Source: Ruegeria arenilitoris (GTDB lineage: Bacteria > Pseudomonadota > Alphaproteobacteria > Rhodobacterales > Rhodobacteraceae). From it: a DNA stretch of 64,000 nt. The translations under genes were made by a program, and so were the position numbers. Numbering within the stretch: position 1 is the stretch's first letter; every line of letters begins with the position of its first letter. Positions 16,656 through 25,460 of this stretch are shown here, in pieces. Below the pieces are notes generated by a model. That model had not been told where the DNA came from. It made no database searches and saw only the letters and a list, made by a program, of their open reading frames with translations. Location: assembly GCF_013035315.1 (NCBI RefSeq), contig NZ_WQHP01000002.1:528149-592148 (forward strand), in the 5' to 3' direction.

Positions 16656-17609
16656 TTAGTTTTCCAAACCGGCGCGGAAGTGGTCGGCGACCGTGTCAGC
16701 CGCGCGAGTCACGTCCTCGGGGTTGTCGTAGAAGTCGAACTGCGTGACGCCTTCCAGCCATTGCGCGGTTGCGTCACCGGCAAACCCGGCAAGAAAGGTT
16801 TGAACGCCCTGAGGGATCGCTGCGCTTTCCGAATGAACAATGGCCAGAGGCTTGTCCAAGCGCTGCGGGTTGTCCGCAGGGTGATAGGTTAACCAGCCTT
16901 CCCAGCCCGCATTGTTCCACTTGTCGTCATATTCCGGGATCGCACCGCGGTCGGCCTCGTAATAGTAACCACCGATCGGCATCAGCACGCCTTCGGCCCC
17001 TTCAGGACCTGCGGCGGGGATGATCTGGCCGCCCGCAGCTTCGGCTGCGTGGGACACTTCGATCAGCCCGGCGACGCCTTCTTTACCGCCATAGACGGCT
17101 TCGACGATGTTTTCATTCTGCAGCCAGGGGGCGACCAGACCGACACGCTCAACCAGCGAGTTGCCTGACACTGCGTCGACCATGTAACCAGCCGAGGCGC
17201 AGATCCCCAGACCGTTGATGTGATTGGCGTCCACTTCGGGAAGGGTCGACACGAACTGGATTGCAGCCTTGATGTCCGAAGTTTTCGCCTCGGGGCTTTC
17301 GACAAAGCGCACGTTGTTCGGAAGGTCACCCGATTTGCCCCAGCCGCGGAAATCGAAGGTAAAGGCCGCAAAGCCCCTCTCGGCCATTTCACGCGCGTAG
17401 TTGGCTGGCATTTGTTCCTGCACGGATGTCCAGGCACCGGTGACAACAACAACAGGCAGGGGCTCGTCGCTACGCTCTTCGGGCAGGTACAGCGTGCCGG
17501 ACAGGGTCGCGCCCTCATTCTCGAATGTCACGGTGCGGGTCTCGACTTGCGCGATGGCTGCGGTCGACGCCAGCAGCGTGGCGGCAGTGGTGAGTGCAAA
17601 GGTTTTCAT
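16656..17609 (-). CDS. Exported alpha/beta hydrolase, dienelactone-hydrolase-like elbow
   Basis: 317 residues with a signal peptide (MKTFALTTAATLLASTAAIA). Alpha/beta fold: VVVVTGAW for the oxyanion-side strand, FTFDFRGWGKSG, and a nucleophile elbow GICASAG at 135-141. The elbow offers C137 (GxCxS, as in dienelactone hydrolase) or S139, not a standard GxSxG. A late Asp (QFDFYDNPED) and His (VADHF) can complete a triad. It is the first gene of the reverse-strand operon with two exported NTF2-like proteins and an SDR. It may act on esters or lactones in the periplasm. Confidence 0.75.
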   Translation of the reverse strand: MKTFALTTAATLLASTAAIAQVETRTVTFENEGATLSGTLYLPEERSDEPLPVVVVTGAWTSVQEQMPANYAREMAERGFAAFTFDFRGWGKSGDLPNNVRFVESPEAKTSDIKAAIQFVSTLPEVDANHINGLGICASAGYMVDAVSGNSLVERVGLVAPWLQNENIVEAVYGGKEGVAGLIEVSHAAEAAGGQIIPAAGPEGAEGVLMPIGGYYYEADRGAIPEYDDKWNNAGWEGWLTYHPADNPQRLDKPLAIVHSESAAIPQGVQTFLAGFAGDATAQWLEGVTQFDFYDNPEDVTRAADTVADHFRAGLEN

Positions 17610-17768
17610 AATAGCATCTCCGTTGGTCTGACTGGCTGGGCAATTGCCCGATGACCAAAGAGATACGACGCGCCGCTCCGGAATTATTGCACCGGACTGC
17701 GCGCTTTTTGAATGATCCTGCTTAGCGGGTAGCTCGGTTGGGGTCAGCGCCGCGCGTACCCATGGCAG

Positions 17769-18401
17769 CTACCTCAGCATCCTCTCGGACACGTCCTCAA
17801 GCAGGCTGTGAAGCTCGAATTCCTTGCCTTTGTCGGCAAGACCGTGGTCGCGCAGGATGAAGGACAGGCCGTGCACAAAGCTCCACATCAAGAAGCTTCG
17901 CTTGCGCACGTCTTCTGTGACCTCCGATTCTCCCATACATTTCGCGACCTCTGACAGCAGAATGCCAAAGCTCTGCTGCCCGCCTTCTTCCAGGCGGGGG
18001 TCGGCAATGCGATCGGTGAACCCCCCGAACTTGAGCCGAAAGATACCCGGCTCGTTCAAGGCAAAGGCAACATATTCCATGCCGATTGCGGTGACGCGTT
18101 CTGGCGATCCTTCGGGGATGCCCTCCAGTGCGGCCAGCATGTTTCCCCGCAGCCGTACCATCCCTTCCAGAACGGCGGCTGACAGCATTTCTGTCTTGTC
18201 TTTGAAGTGTTTATACGGGGCCGCAGTGGATACCCCTGCCCGGCGGCAAGCCTCGGAAACCGAAAAACTGTCCGGGCCTTTTTCCTCGACCAGTTGTCGC
18301 GTCGCTTCGATGAGGGCGGCGCGAAGATCGCCGTGGTGATACGCTTTTTTACCCGCGGTCGGCTGGCTGGTATTTTCTTCAAATTTTTTTGTGCTCGTCA
18401 T
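17769..18401 (-). CDS. TetR family regulator (WHG-domain type), likely repressor of the RND operon
   Basis: 210 residues from the ATG at 18401. The helix-turn-helix is GPDSFSVSEACRRAGVSTAA followed by PYKHFKDKTEML. The C-terminal part includes MWSFVHGLSFIL, the Trp-x-x-x-His-Gly feature of the WHG subgroup. It diverges from an RND efflux operon, with a perfect 16-bp palindrome in the shared spacer overlapping the efflux promoter. This is the classic arrangement for a drug- or solvent-responsive repressor that also controls itself. The ligand is unknown. Confidence 0.87.
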   Translation of the reverse strand: MTSTKKFEENTSQPTAGKKAYHHGDLRAALIEATRQLVEEKGPDSFSVSEACRRAGVSTAAPYKHFKDKTEMLSAAVLEGMVRLRGNMLAALEGIPEGSPERVTAIGMEYVAFALNEPGIFRLKFGGFTDRIADPRLEEGGQQSFGILLSEVAKCMGESEVTEDVRKRSFLMWSFVHGLSFILRDHGLADKGKEFELHSLLEDVSERMLR

Positions 18402-18430
18402 GATCCAACATGTGGCAGATCGCGTATCCC

Positions 18431-18463
18431 TTGTCAAAGTGAGAAGTTCTAACATATGTTAGA
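18431..18463 (+). promoter_or_regulatory. Efflux promoter with TetR palindrome
   Basis: TTGTCA (18431-18436), 18 bases, TATGTT (18455-18460) form a promoter-like pair. The perfect palindrome TCTAACATATGTTAGA (18448-18463) covers the -10 box, so a bound repressor would block polymerase. On the reverse strand TTGACA at 18437-18432 could serve the TetR gene. Confidence 0.7.
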
Positions 18464-18488
18464 GATGCTAACTTGATGAGGTCCCAAA

Positions 18489-19649
18489 ATGCAGAACCCT
18501 GCGCCATCCCCTTCTGAGACCACTCAGCCCAGCCTGATTTTGCGCCTGTTGCGCGGCACCGTTCGGCTTGGCGTTACCGTCAGTTTCATCGCGGTTGCAG
18601 CCGCCGCCGTGTATTTCGGAGCGTCCGAGTTGACGCGCAGGGCAGAGGCCGTTCCGCCGCCAGATGCCGCCGCAGTGACCCCGGTTTCGGTGACGCCGAT
18701 CACCTCCGAAAGCGAATACGTCGTGGACCGTGTCTTTATCGGGCAGGTCGAACCGCAGCGCTCGGCCAATGTGTCGTTCGAGCTGAATGGCCAACTGGAC
18801 CAGATCCTGGTCGACGAAGGGGACGAAGTTGCAAAGGGTCAGCTTTTGGCCACGTTGGACACCGCCTTGCTTGAGGTTGAACGAGACCGGCTGACCGCCT
18901 CGCGCGATGCCATCGCGGCGCAGTTGTCCTTTGCCCAGAAAACAGTCGAGCGAAATGCCAAGCTGATCGAGCAGGGCTTTACCAGCCAGGCGCGTCTGGA
19001 CGAAGCCGTGGCACAGCAGGACGAGTTGCTGTCCCGGATTGGCGAGTTGGACGCCGGGCTGCGCGACGTGACAGTTCGGATCGAAAAATCCAGCATCGAG
19101 GCACCCTTTGCCGGCCAGATCACCGCCCGCCACGTGGATGGGGGCGAGACCCTGCGGGCGGGCGAGTTGGTGTTGGGTATGGTCGAGGTTGTATCGCCAC
19201 AAGTACGGATCGGGATTCCTCTGGACGTCGATCCAATGCTGCTGACGGATGTCGAGATCGAAATCGCGGGCCAAAGCTATCGCACTGAACTTGCGACGCT
19301 GCGCCCGGATGTGGACCCGGTTACCCGCACCCGAACCGCGCTGTTCAACCTGCAGGACGGGCCGGACGTCACATTTGGCCAAACGGCCCGTGTCCACGTG
19401 CTTGACCCGGTTCAAAGCGCCGGGACGTGGGTGCCCACCACCGCGTTGAAGGAAGGGACGCGCGGGCAGTGGACCATGCTGGTGGCCGATGCGCAGAAAA
19501 CAGTGCGTCTGGCGGTCGTCGAAGTGCTGCACGCCGAGAATGACCGGGTCTTTGTGCGCGGGGCCTTTCCCGAAGGCACCGTTCTGATCGACCAGGGGCC
19601 TCAGCGCGTCACGGTCGGACAGCGCGTCGCCTTTAGCGCAGCCGAGTAA
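18489..19649 (+). CDS. RND efflux periplasmic adaptor (membrane fusion) subunit
   Basis: 386 residues. A single N-terminal membrane anchor (about 25-50) is followed by the adaptor pattern: first lipoyl half NVSFELNGQLDQILVDEGDE with VAKGQLLATLD, a coiled-coil hairpin (about 125-180), second lipoyl half IEAPFAGQITARHVDGGETL, then beta-barrel and membrane-proximal domains. It bridges the inner-membrane pump and an outer-membrane channel, which is not encoded here. The pump gene starts 13 bases later. Expression should be controlled by the divergent TetR. Confidence 0.88.
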   Translation: MQNPAPSPSETTQPSLILRLLRGTVRLGVTVSFIAVAAAAVYFGASELTRRAEAVPPPDAAAVTPVSVTPITSESEYVVDRVFIGQVEPQRSANVSFELNGQLDQILVDEGDEVAKGQLLATLDTALLEVERDRLTASRDAIAAQLSFAQKTVERNAKLIEQGFTSQARLDEAVAQQDELLSRIGELDAGLRDVTVRIEKSSIEAPFAGQITARHVDGGETLRAGELVLGMVEVVSPQVRIGIPLDVDPMLLTDVEIEIAGQSYRTELATLRPDVDPVTRTRTALFNLQDGPDVTFGQTARVHVLDPVQSAGTWVPTTALKEGTRGQWTMLVADAQKTVRLAVVEVLHAENDRVFVRGAFPEGTVLIDQGPQRVTVGQRVAFSAAE

Positions 19650-19661
19650 CGGAGCTGACCC

Positions 19662-22600
19662 ATGGAAACCCTGACCTTTCGCCATCCCAGACTCGTTGCC
19701 CTGATCATATTGGTACTGGTCTCAGCCGGATTGTCTTCGCTCCTGTCGCTTGGCCGTCAAGAAGACCCGACAATCACCAATCTTTTCGCGACCGTAACAA
19801 CCCAGTTCCCCGGCGCAGACCCCGAGCGGGTCGAGGCGTTGGTCACAGCGGAAATCGAAGAAGAACTTCGCAAGATCGCCGAGGTTGACGAGGTCAGTTC
19901 CGTCTCGCGCTCGGGCGTGTCGGTCGTGTCGATCGAACTGCTAGAAACGCTGGACGAGGCCACCATCGAACAGGTTTGGGCCGAGGCACGGGACGCGGTC
20001 GACGATGCCAGTCAGAACTTTCCTGCGGGCGCCCTGCCCCCGGAATTCGATGCCGAGGGGATTTCGGCCTATTCCGCCGTGATCGCAGTGGCCGCTGACA
20101 GTGCCGACTTTCCGGTGACCCTGCTGTCGCGCCATGCCGAAGCCCTGGGTGACCGCCTGCGGGCGATCCCGGCAACGCGGGCCGTCGAGTATTTTGGCCA
20201 GCCGGAAGAAGAGGTCCTGGTCAGTGTTGATATGGACAGCGCCGCAGCGCTGGGGCTCAGCGCGGCCGAAATCTCAACGCGGATCGCAGAAGCGGATGGC
20301 AAGGTACAGTCGGGGCGACTGCAATCCGATGTCGATCTGACGATCAACATCAGCGGCGAAATAGAAACGCTGGACCGCATTCGCAACATTGTTCTGCGCG
20401 AAAGCGCAGATGGGGCGGTGGTGCAACTGGGTGATATTGCCCGCATCGACCGGGGTGCGCGCGACCCGCAATCCTCGATCGCATTTGCCAATGGCAAGCC
20501 CGCCGTTCTGGTCGGCGTTCTGGCCCAGGACGGAGTGCAGATCGACCGCTGGACCAGCTTTGTGCGCGAGGAATTGCAGGCCGGTGCCGCCTCGGTCCCG
20601 GTGGGGGTTCAGGAAATCCTTCTGTTTGACCAAAGCCAGTACACGACCGAGCGCCTGACTGAGGTCGGCGTGAACATGGCCATCGGCGTGGCGCTGGTGG
20701 TGGGTGTGCTGTTCATCACGCTGGGGGTGCGGGCGGCTGCGATTGTGGCGCTGGTGCTGCCGGTTGTTTCGCTGGCAACGCTGGCAACCATGAACATGAT
20801 CGGCCTGCCCATTCATCAGATGTCAGTGACGGGCCTGATTGTGGCGTTGGGTCTGCTGGTCGACGCGGCAATCGTGATGACGGACGAAATCCGCCGCCGG
20901 CTGCAGGACGGGATGCAGCGTCTTGCGGCCGTGCGGGATGCTGTTCGCCGCCTCGCCGCTCCGCTTTTGGCGTCGACCGTCACGACGGCGCTGGCCTTTA
21001 CGCCGATGATCCTGCTGCCTGGCCCGGCCGGGGACTTTGTTGGTGCCATCGCCATCGCCGTGGTTCTGATGCTGGTGTGGTCACTGGTGGTTGCCCTGAC
21101 GGTCACGCCCGCGCTGGCCGGTTGGGTTCTGTCAGATCGCACAGACGCCGGTGTCCTGAGCCGGGGCCTCAGCATTCCGCCGCTGGCCCGTTTGTTCGAA
21201 GCTTCAATCCGGTTGTCTGTGGCCAACCCGATCCGATCCATCGCCTTGGCGCTGGTCCTGCCGGTCCTGGGATTTGCGGCCTTTCCGACCCTGACCGCGC
21301 AGTTCTTTCCCGGTGTGGACCGCAACCAGTTCTACATCGAAGTTGACATGCCCGGCGGCACGTCAATCGCCAGCACCGAGGCCACCGCGCGCCAGATCGA
21401 CGACATTTTGCTGGCCGATGACGGTGTTCAAAGCGTCTATTGGACAGTGGGTGAGTCCGGTCCGGCCTTTTACTACAACATCGTCGGCAACCGCTCGCGC
21501 GAGCCCGGATTTGCGCAGGCCATGATCACGACCGAAACGGCGGACGACGCCGCACGGCTTGTCGCCGCGCTGCAAAGCCAGTTGGATACCGCCTTTCCCG
21601 ATGCCCAGATCATCGTGCGAAATCTGGTTCAGGGTCCACCGGTTGCAGCCCCGGTCGAGGTCAAAATCCAGGGGCAGGACATTACGGTCCTGCGCAACCT
21701 GGGCGACGAGGTACGCTCGGTCATGGCGAACCTGGATCTGGTTACCCAGGCCCGCGCCAGCGTGAATGGCGGAAACCCCCAGATCCGGTTCGAGATTGAT
21801 GAGGTCAAAGCCCGATTGCTGGGTCTGGACGTGGCCGATATCGCCGGTCAGCTGGATACGGCGCTGGTCGGCGTCACCGGCGGTTCGTTGATCGAGGGGA
21901 CCGAGCAACTGCCGGTACGCGTGCGATTGGGCGACAGTGTGCGTTCTGACCTCAACACAATTGTCAGTATGCCGATCCTTCTGCCGAACGCAGCCGCGGT
22001 CTCGGCGACCGGAGTGTTTCCTGCCGTCCCGCTGTCAGAGCTGGCCCGCCCGGTCATTGAACCTGCGGAAAGCGTCATAACTCGGACAGACGGCATTCGG
22101 GAGAACACGATTCAGGCCTTCATCGTACCGGGTGTCTTGCCCGAAGAGGCCCTGCAGGACGTTCTGCAAGCATTGGACGCCTCTGGGTTTGTCCTGCCGC
22201 AGGGGTATTCGATGTCCTTGGGTGGGGACAGCGACGCGCGCTCGAACACTGTGGGCAATCTGCTGGCCTCGGTTGGTCTGATCGTCACCTTGTCGATTGC
22301 GACTATTGTTCTGACGTTCAATTCCTTCCGGCTGACTTTGGTCACTCTGGTTGTCTGCGTTTTGTCCGCAGGCCTGTCGATGCTGTCCCTTGCGATCATG
22401 CAATTCCCGTTTGGCATTACGGCGATTATCGGTGTCATCGGCTCGATCGGTGTATCGATCAACGCGGCCATCATCATCCTGACCGGCCTGCAACAGGACC
22501 CCGAGGCCAGTCGCGGCGACCGTGCCGCCATGGCGCGGGTCGTGTCCGGGTCCAGCCGTCACATCATCTCGACAACGGTCACAACCTTTGGCGGGTTCCT

Positions 22601-22805
22601 TCCGCTGATCCTGGGTGGCGGTGCGTTCTGGCCCCCCTTCGCGGTCGCCATCGCCGGTGGCGTTCTGTTGTCGACGGTTGTGTCGTTCTACTTCACCCCG
22701 CCGGTTTTCGCCTTGGTGTATCGGGGCCGGTTCAGAGAGCGTTCAGTGCCCACTCATCAACCCGCCGAAGCCGACAAGGCGGTTGTCGCGCTGGTCGCAG
22801 AATGA
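19662..22805 (+). CDS. RND family efflux permease
   Basis: 1047 residues, the usual length, with twelve predicted membrane helices and two large periplasmic loops. The N-terminus (FRHPRLVALIILVLVSAGLS) and PGADPERVEALVTAEIEEEL are typical of the HAE1/AcrB-like group. In membrane helix 4 the usual adjacent aspartates are replaced by a single Asp followed by Ala (VDAAIVMTDE, D401-A402), so proton relay differs from AcrB. It is cotranscribed with the adaptor. Substrates are unknown; solvents, drugs or lipid-like compounds are typical. Confidence 0.9.
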   Translation: METLTFRHPRLVALIILVLVSAGLSSLLSLGRQEDPTITNLFATVTTQFPGADPERVEALVTAEIEEELRKIAEVDEVSSVSRSGVSVVSIELLETLDEATIEQVWAEARDAVDDASQNFPAGALPPEFDAEGISAYSAVIAVAADSADFPVTLLSRHAEALGDRLRAIPATRAVEYFGQPEEEVLVSVDMDSAAALGLSAAEISTRIAEADGKVQSGRLQSDVDLTINISGEIETLDRIRNIVLRESADGAVVQLGDIARIDRGARDPQSSIAFANGKPAVLVGVLAQDGVQIDRWTSFVREELQAGAASVPVGVQEILLFDQSQYTTERLTEVGVNMAIGVALVVGVLFITLGVRAAAIVALVLPVVSLATLATMNMIGLPIHQMSVTGLIVALGLLVDAAIVMTDEIRRRLQDGMQRLAAVRDAVRRLAAPLLASTVTTALAFTPMILLPGPAGDFVGAIAIAVVLMLVWSLVVALTVTPALAGWVLSDRTDAGVLSRGLSIPPLARLFEASIRLSVANPIRSIALALVLPVLGFAAFPTLTAQFFPGVDRNQFYIEVDMPGGTSIASTEATARQIDDILLADDGVQSVYWTVGESGPAFYYNIVGNRSREPGFAQAMITTETADDAARLVAALQSQLDTAFPDAQIIVRNLVQGPPVAAPVEVKIQGQDITVLRNLGDEVRSVMANLDLVTQARASVNGGNPQIRFEIDEVKARLLGLDVADIAGQLDTALVGVTGGSLIEGTEQLPVRVRLGDSVRSDLNTIVSMPILLPNAAAVSATGVFPAVPLSELARPVIEPAESVITRTDGIRENTIQAFIVPGVLPEEALQDVLQALDASGFVLPQGYSMSLGGDSDARSNTVGNLLASVGLIVTLSIATIVLTFNSFRLTLVTLVVCVLSAGLSMLSLAIMQFPFGITAIIGVIGSIGVSINAAIIILTGLQQDPEASRGDRAAMARVVSGSSRHIISTTVTTFGGFLPLILGGGAFWPPFAVAIAGGVLLSTVVSFYFTPPVFALVYRGRFRERSVPTHQPAEADKAVVALVAE

Positions 22806-22847
22806 AGCGTTCGGCTGATCTGGGTTCAACACCACATGCAACTGCAC

Positions 22848-23999
22848 TCAAGGGGCCGCAGGGTCAAGCATATGGTGGCCCTGCCGACCTGAGTGTCCGT
22901 CACTTTGCGCAGGTTTATCAAGCACTTCGGTGGTCTCTGTCTGGATCTGCAGATCGGCCATTGCGTTCTCGACCTTGAACCTTGGCATCTCTGCGAGGCA
23001 GGGGCGCGCACCGGCTTTTATGTTGCTGGGTTCTCTCAGAAGCGCGCGGCACATGACCCCTGGTACGAAGGGTCCGTGACCATTTTCGGCGATCAGTTTC
23101 CATTGGCGCGTTACGCTCTGCTTGCCCAGTCTGCCGGAGACGCTCACCACCATGCCGCCACGGTCGCTCCCAAAGGGATAGAGCGCTTTTGAAAGCAGGT
23201 AGAGGCCCGCGTAACCCACGTCCGGTACATCAAATCGCCCGTATTGCCGCAGCTTGGCCAGAAACTGCAAAGCCCGGTTCATCACCGAAAGCTCCAGCCC
23301 TGCGCGAAACATGACGCTTTTTGCGCCGGTCCAGCTCGGTAACAGCGCGATGTCGGGAACATCCACGCTGTACCCGGCGCGGTTCAAGCCCGGTTCCAAC
23401 TGGTACAGCTTGCGATCCGTCCAACCGGTGGCGCTCTGCCAACTGCCGTCACGCCATATGTGATAAGGTCGCCCGACGCCGCTGACGATGCTTTTGATGA
23501 CGGACATGCCGCGCGGTGCCCGATTGCCCGGCAGGATTGCGATGTCGATCAGGTCGATTTCGTCAAGACCGGTGATCAGGTCCGCGACGATACTCGAGGA
23601 CAGGCCCGGCACGCTGGATGCACCAGAAAGCGAGAAGACACCTGCGGCACAGGCCTCGGCGTCCAGGTAAACGATACCTTGGGTGAATTTGGCGCTGTCG
23701 GACAGGTCCAGGTAATGACAGCCGCGGGAGATGCAGAGCTTGGGAACCCGGTAGGGATCGCTGCCATAGTTTTGGAAGGGACCCGCAGCATCGATAACCA
23801 CGTCCGGCTGGGCGTCGAACAAAACCTCTGGCGCCGTGCCTATATCCACCGCCAGCGTTTGCGCCCCGAGTTCTTTCGCCAAAGCGCGACCTTTGTCAGG
23901 GTGCCGCCCGGCCAGCCATATTCTGTGGCCGTCGCGGCTTAGCAATCGTGCGGTCAGGGACCCAAAGACCCCGTACCCGCCGATAATCACGACCTTCAT
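22848..23999 (-). CDS. Saccharopine-dehydrogenase-like NAD(P)-binding protein
   Basis: 383 residues. N-terminal Rossmann fold (VVIIGGYGVFGSLTARLLSR, then DVVIDAAGPFQNYG) as in saccharopine dehydrogenase and related reductases. The C-terminal part has hydrophobic stretches (VGYAGLYLLSKALYPFGSDR) that suggest membrane association. Its start overlaps the end of the DUF4166 gene by four bases (ATGA). The pair DUF4166 plus such a dehydrogenase is a recurrent association; the reaction is not known to me. It is the last gene of the GbsR-led operon. Confidence 0.75.
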   Translation of the reverse strand: MKVVIIGGYGVFGSLTARLLSRDGHRIWLAGRHPDKGRALAKELGAQTLAVDIGTAPEVLFDAQPDVVIDAAGPFQNYGSDPYRVPKLCISRGCHYLDLSDSAKFTQGIVYLDAEACAAGVFSLSGASSVPGLSSSIVADLITGLDEIDLIDIAILPGNRAPRGMSVIKSIVSGVGRPYHIWRDGSWQSATGWTDRKLYQLEPGLNRAGYSVDVPDIALLPSWTGAKSVMFRAGLELSVMNRALQFLAKLRQYGRFDVPDVGYAGLYLLSKALYPFGSDRGGMVVSVSGRLGKQSVTRQWKLIAENGHGPFVPGVMCRALLREPSNIKAGARPCLAEMPRFKVENAMADLQIQTETTEVLDKPAQSDGHSGRQGHHMLDPAAP

Positions 24000-24697
24000 G
24001 ACGGTAAACCTCCGACAATCTCGGCGTCGTGGAAAACTGCGTCCTGCCAGATCAGTTCACCGAACAGCGGATGCGCCAGTTCCAAGGTGAATCGAAACTG
24101 CCCCCCGCCCAGTTCTTCGTGGCCCGCAACCAATCCGCCCGGACAGACCCATCGTGGCAATGAGATGCGCCGTTGGCCCAGTTTCATGAAGTATCGGTCG
24201 CTGATAAAGTAAAGCCCGGTTGAGGTGCTTTTCAGTCGCAACGAGATGCCGATGCCGAAACCGATGTATTCTTCCAACCCGGTTGGCCCGGCAAACCGTT
24301 TTGAGCTGCCAACCATCTGCGGGAACCCGGCGGCCCTGCCATATTGCCGGATCCAATACTGCCCGCCGGTCGCCGCATCTTCGGTCACGGTCACCACTGC
24401 GGAGCGGCCGACAGAGGTGCGATCAAACGGCAGCGGCGCACCCAGGGCGCGCAGGGCAAAGGCCAGTGCGCGCCCAACAGGGTTCATCCGCATCTGGGTC
24501 ACGCGGCCCTGATAAGCCAGGCTGGCATCACCCAGCAGGCGTTTACTGAAACGGCGTTGGATCGCCTTGGGCAAACGCGCCCACGCAGTGGCACCCAGCA
24601 GGGTTTTGAACCGATCGTCCCGGCAACTGGCTGAATCGGTTTTCGTGTGACCCGGCTTTAGGTCGGGCGGTGCAGGATTGGCGTTATTTTCGATCAT
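23996..24697 (-). CDS. DUF4166 domain protein
   Basis: 233 residues from the ATG at 24697; a TTG at 24733 is a possible alternative start. The C-terminal 170 residues show the DUF4166 pattern: GLYFISDRYFMKLGQRRISL with PRW, then a Gly-rich turn, then FTLELAHPLFGELIWQDAVF. No catalytic motif is evident. It is followed, with a 4-base overlap, by the saccharopine-dehydrogenase-like gene and preceded by a GbsR/MarR-type regulator. The three genes form a compact operon that might modify a lipid or pigment precursor, but this is a guess. Confidence 0.72.
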   Translation of the reverse strand: MIENNANPAPPDLKPGHTKTDSASCRDDRFKTLLGATAWARLPKAIQRRFSKRLLGDASLAYQGRVTQMRMNPVGRALAFALRALGAPLPFDRTSVGRSAVVTVTEDAATGGQYWIRQYGRAAGFPQMVGSSKRFAGPTGLEEYIGFGIGISLRLKSTSTGLYFISDRYFMKLGQRRISLPRWVCPGGLVAGHEELGGGQFRFTLELAHPLFGELIWQDAVFHDAEIVGGLPS

Positions 24698-24739
24698 TCT
24701 GTTATTTCCGTTGTAAGAGAAATTAGATGTCAAAATTTT

Positions 24740-25303
24740 TTATCCGCTCTTTTTGCCTCCGGTGAAATTGAGGAGAGAGACAACTTTGGTTCCCATTTTC
24801 ATCAACATCACAAGCTTAGGACGGGGCACCGTCAGCATGTCGCGAAACCAGGTGTCAGCCGTCGCAAGAAAGTCCTGCATGTCTTGCATCCGTTGCAACG
24901 CGACCGGGTCCAGCCCGCTTTCGGTTTCAGCCTGTGCCACGCAGGCGCGCAAGGCTTGTGTGGCCGGATCGATCTCGCGCTCTTTTCGTCCTTGCGCAAT
25001 GCGGATCCCCATTTCCCAGACATCGACCTCGGCCTCATAGTGCTCTCGCCTGTCCCCGGGAACGGGAACGCGCCGGATGAGCCGCCAGCTCACCAATTCC
25101 TTGAGCGAGTTGGACACATTGGATCGCGCAATGCCCAGAGCCACGGCGATCTGTTCGGCATTAAGGGGCTTTGCGCTGAGATAGAGCAGCGCATGAATCT
25201 GCGCGACCGAGCGGTTGACGCCCCATTGATTGCCCATGTCACCCCAGTACAAAATAAACTGGCTAGCCGCGTTTGATTTCGTTATGTCTATTGTTTCTGT
25301 CAT
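24740..25303 (-). CDS. GbsR/MarR-type transcriptional regulator
   Basis: 187 residues from the ATG at 25303. The winged helix reads NRSVAQIHALLYLSAKPLNA with EQIAVALGIARSNVSNSLKE after it, then a basic wing (RRVPVPGDRREHYEAE); the C-terminal part is helical. This is the GbsR subgroup of MarR-like proteins. Its own start codon lies in the centre of a perfect 18-bp palindrome, which suggests tight autoregulation. It heads the operon with the DUF4166 and saccharopine-dehydrogenase-like genes. Confidence 0.8.
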   Translation of the reverse strand: MTETIDITKSNAASQFILYWGDMGNQWGVNRSVAQIHALLYLSAKPLNAEQIAVALGIARSNVSNSLKELVSWRLIRRVPVPGDRREHYEAEVDVWEMGIRIAQGRKEREIDPATQALRACVAQAETESGLDPVALQRMQDMQDFLATADTWFRDMLTVPRPKLVMLMKMGTKVVSLLNFTGGKKSG

Positions 25304-25311
25304 GACAGAAA
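25294..25311. promoter_or_regulatory. 18-bp perfect palindrome over the regulator's start codon
   Basis: TTTCTGTCATGACAGAAA, perfectly self-complementary; the reverse-strand ATG at 25303-25301 lies in its middle. Likely operator of the GbsR-type regulator, blocking transcription or, as RNA, hiding the start codon. Confidence 0.65.
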
Positions 25312-25460
25312 TATCAGATAAAGCTGGTTGAAAATCAAGACTGAATCTGTTTCCTGAACCTGTGATCCCGAGGGACTGTTGCGGCGTGTGGGTTATGTTG
25401 GCGATAAGATATTGGCAAATAAACAATTTTTGCGCCCACCAGTCTAGGTCCGGGTGATAA

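Noticed and set aside
18468..19685. Reverse frame of 405 codons opposite the RND adaptor gene
   Set aside because: It mirrors the GC-rich adaptor gene and shows only His/Gln/Asp-rich low-complexity sequence; the forward gene is unambiguous.
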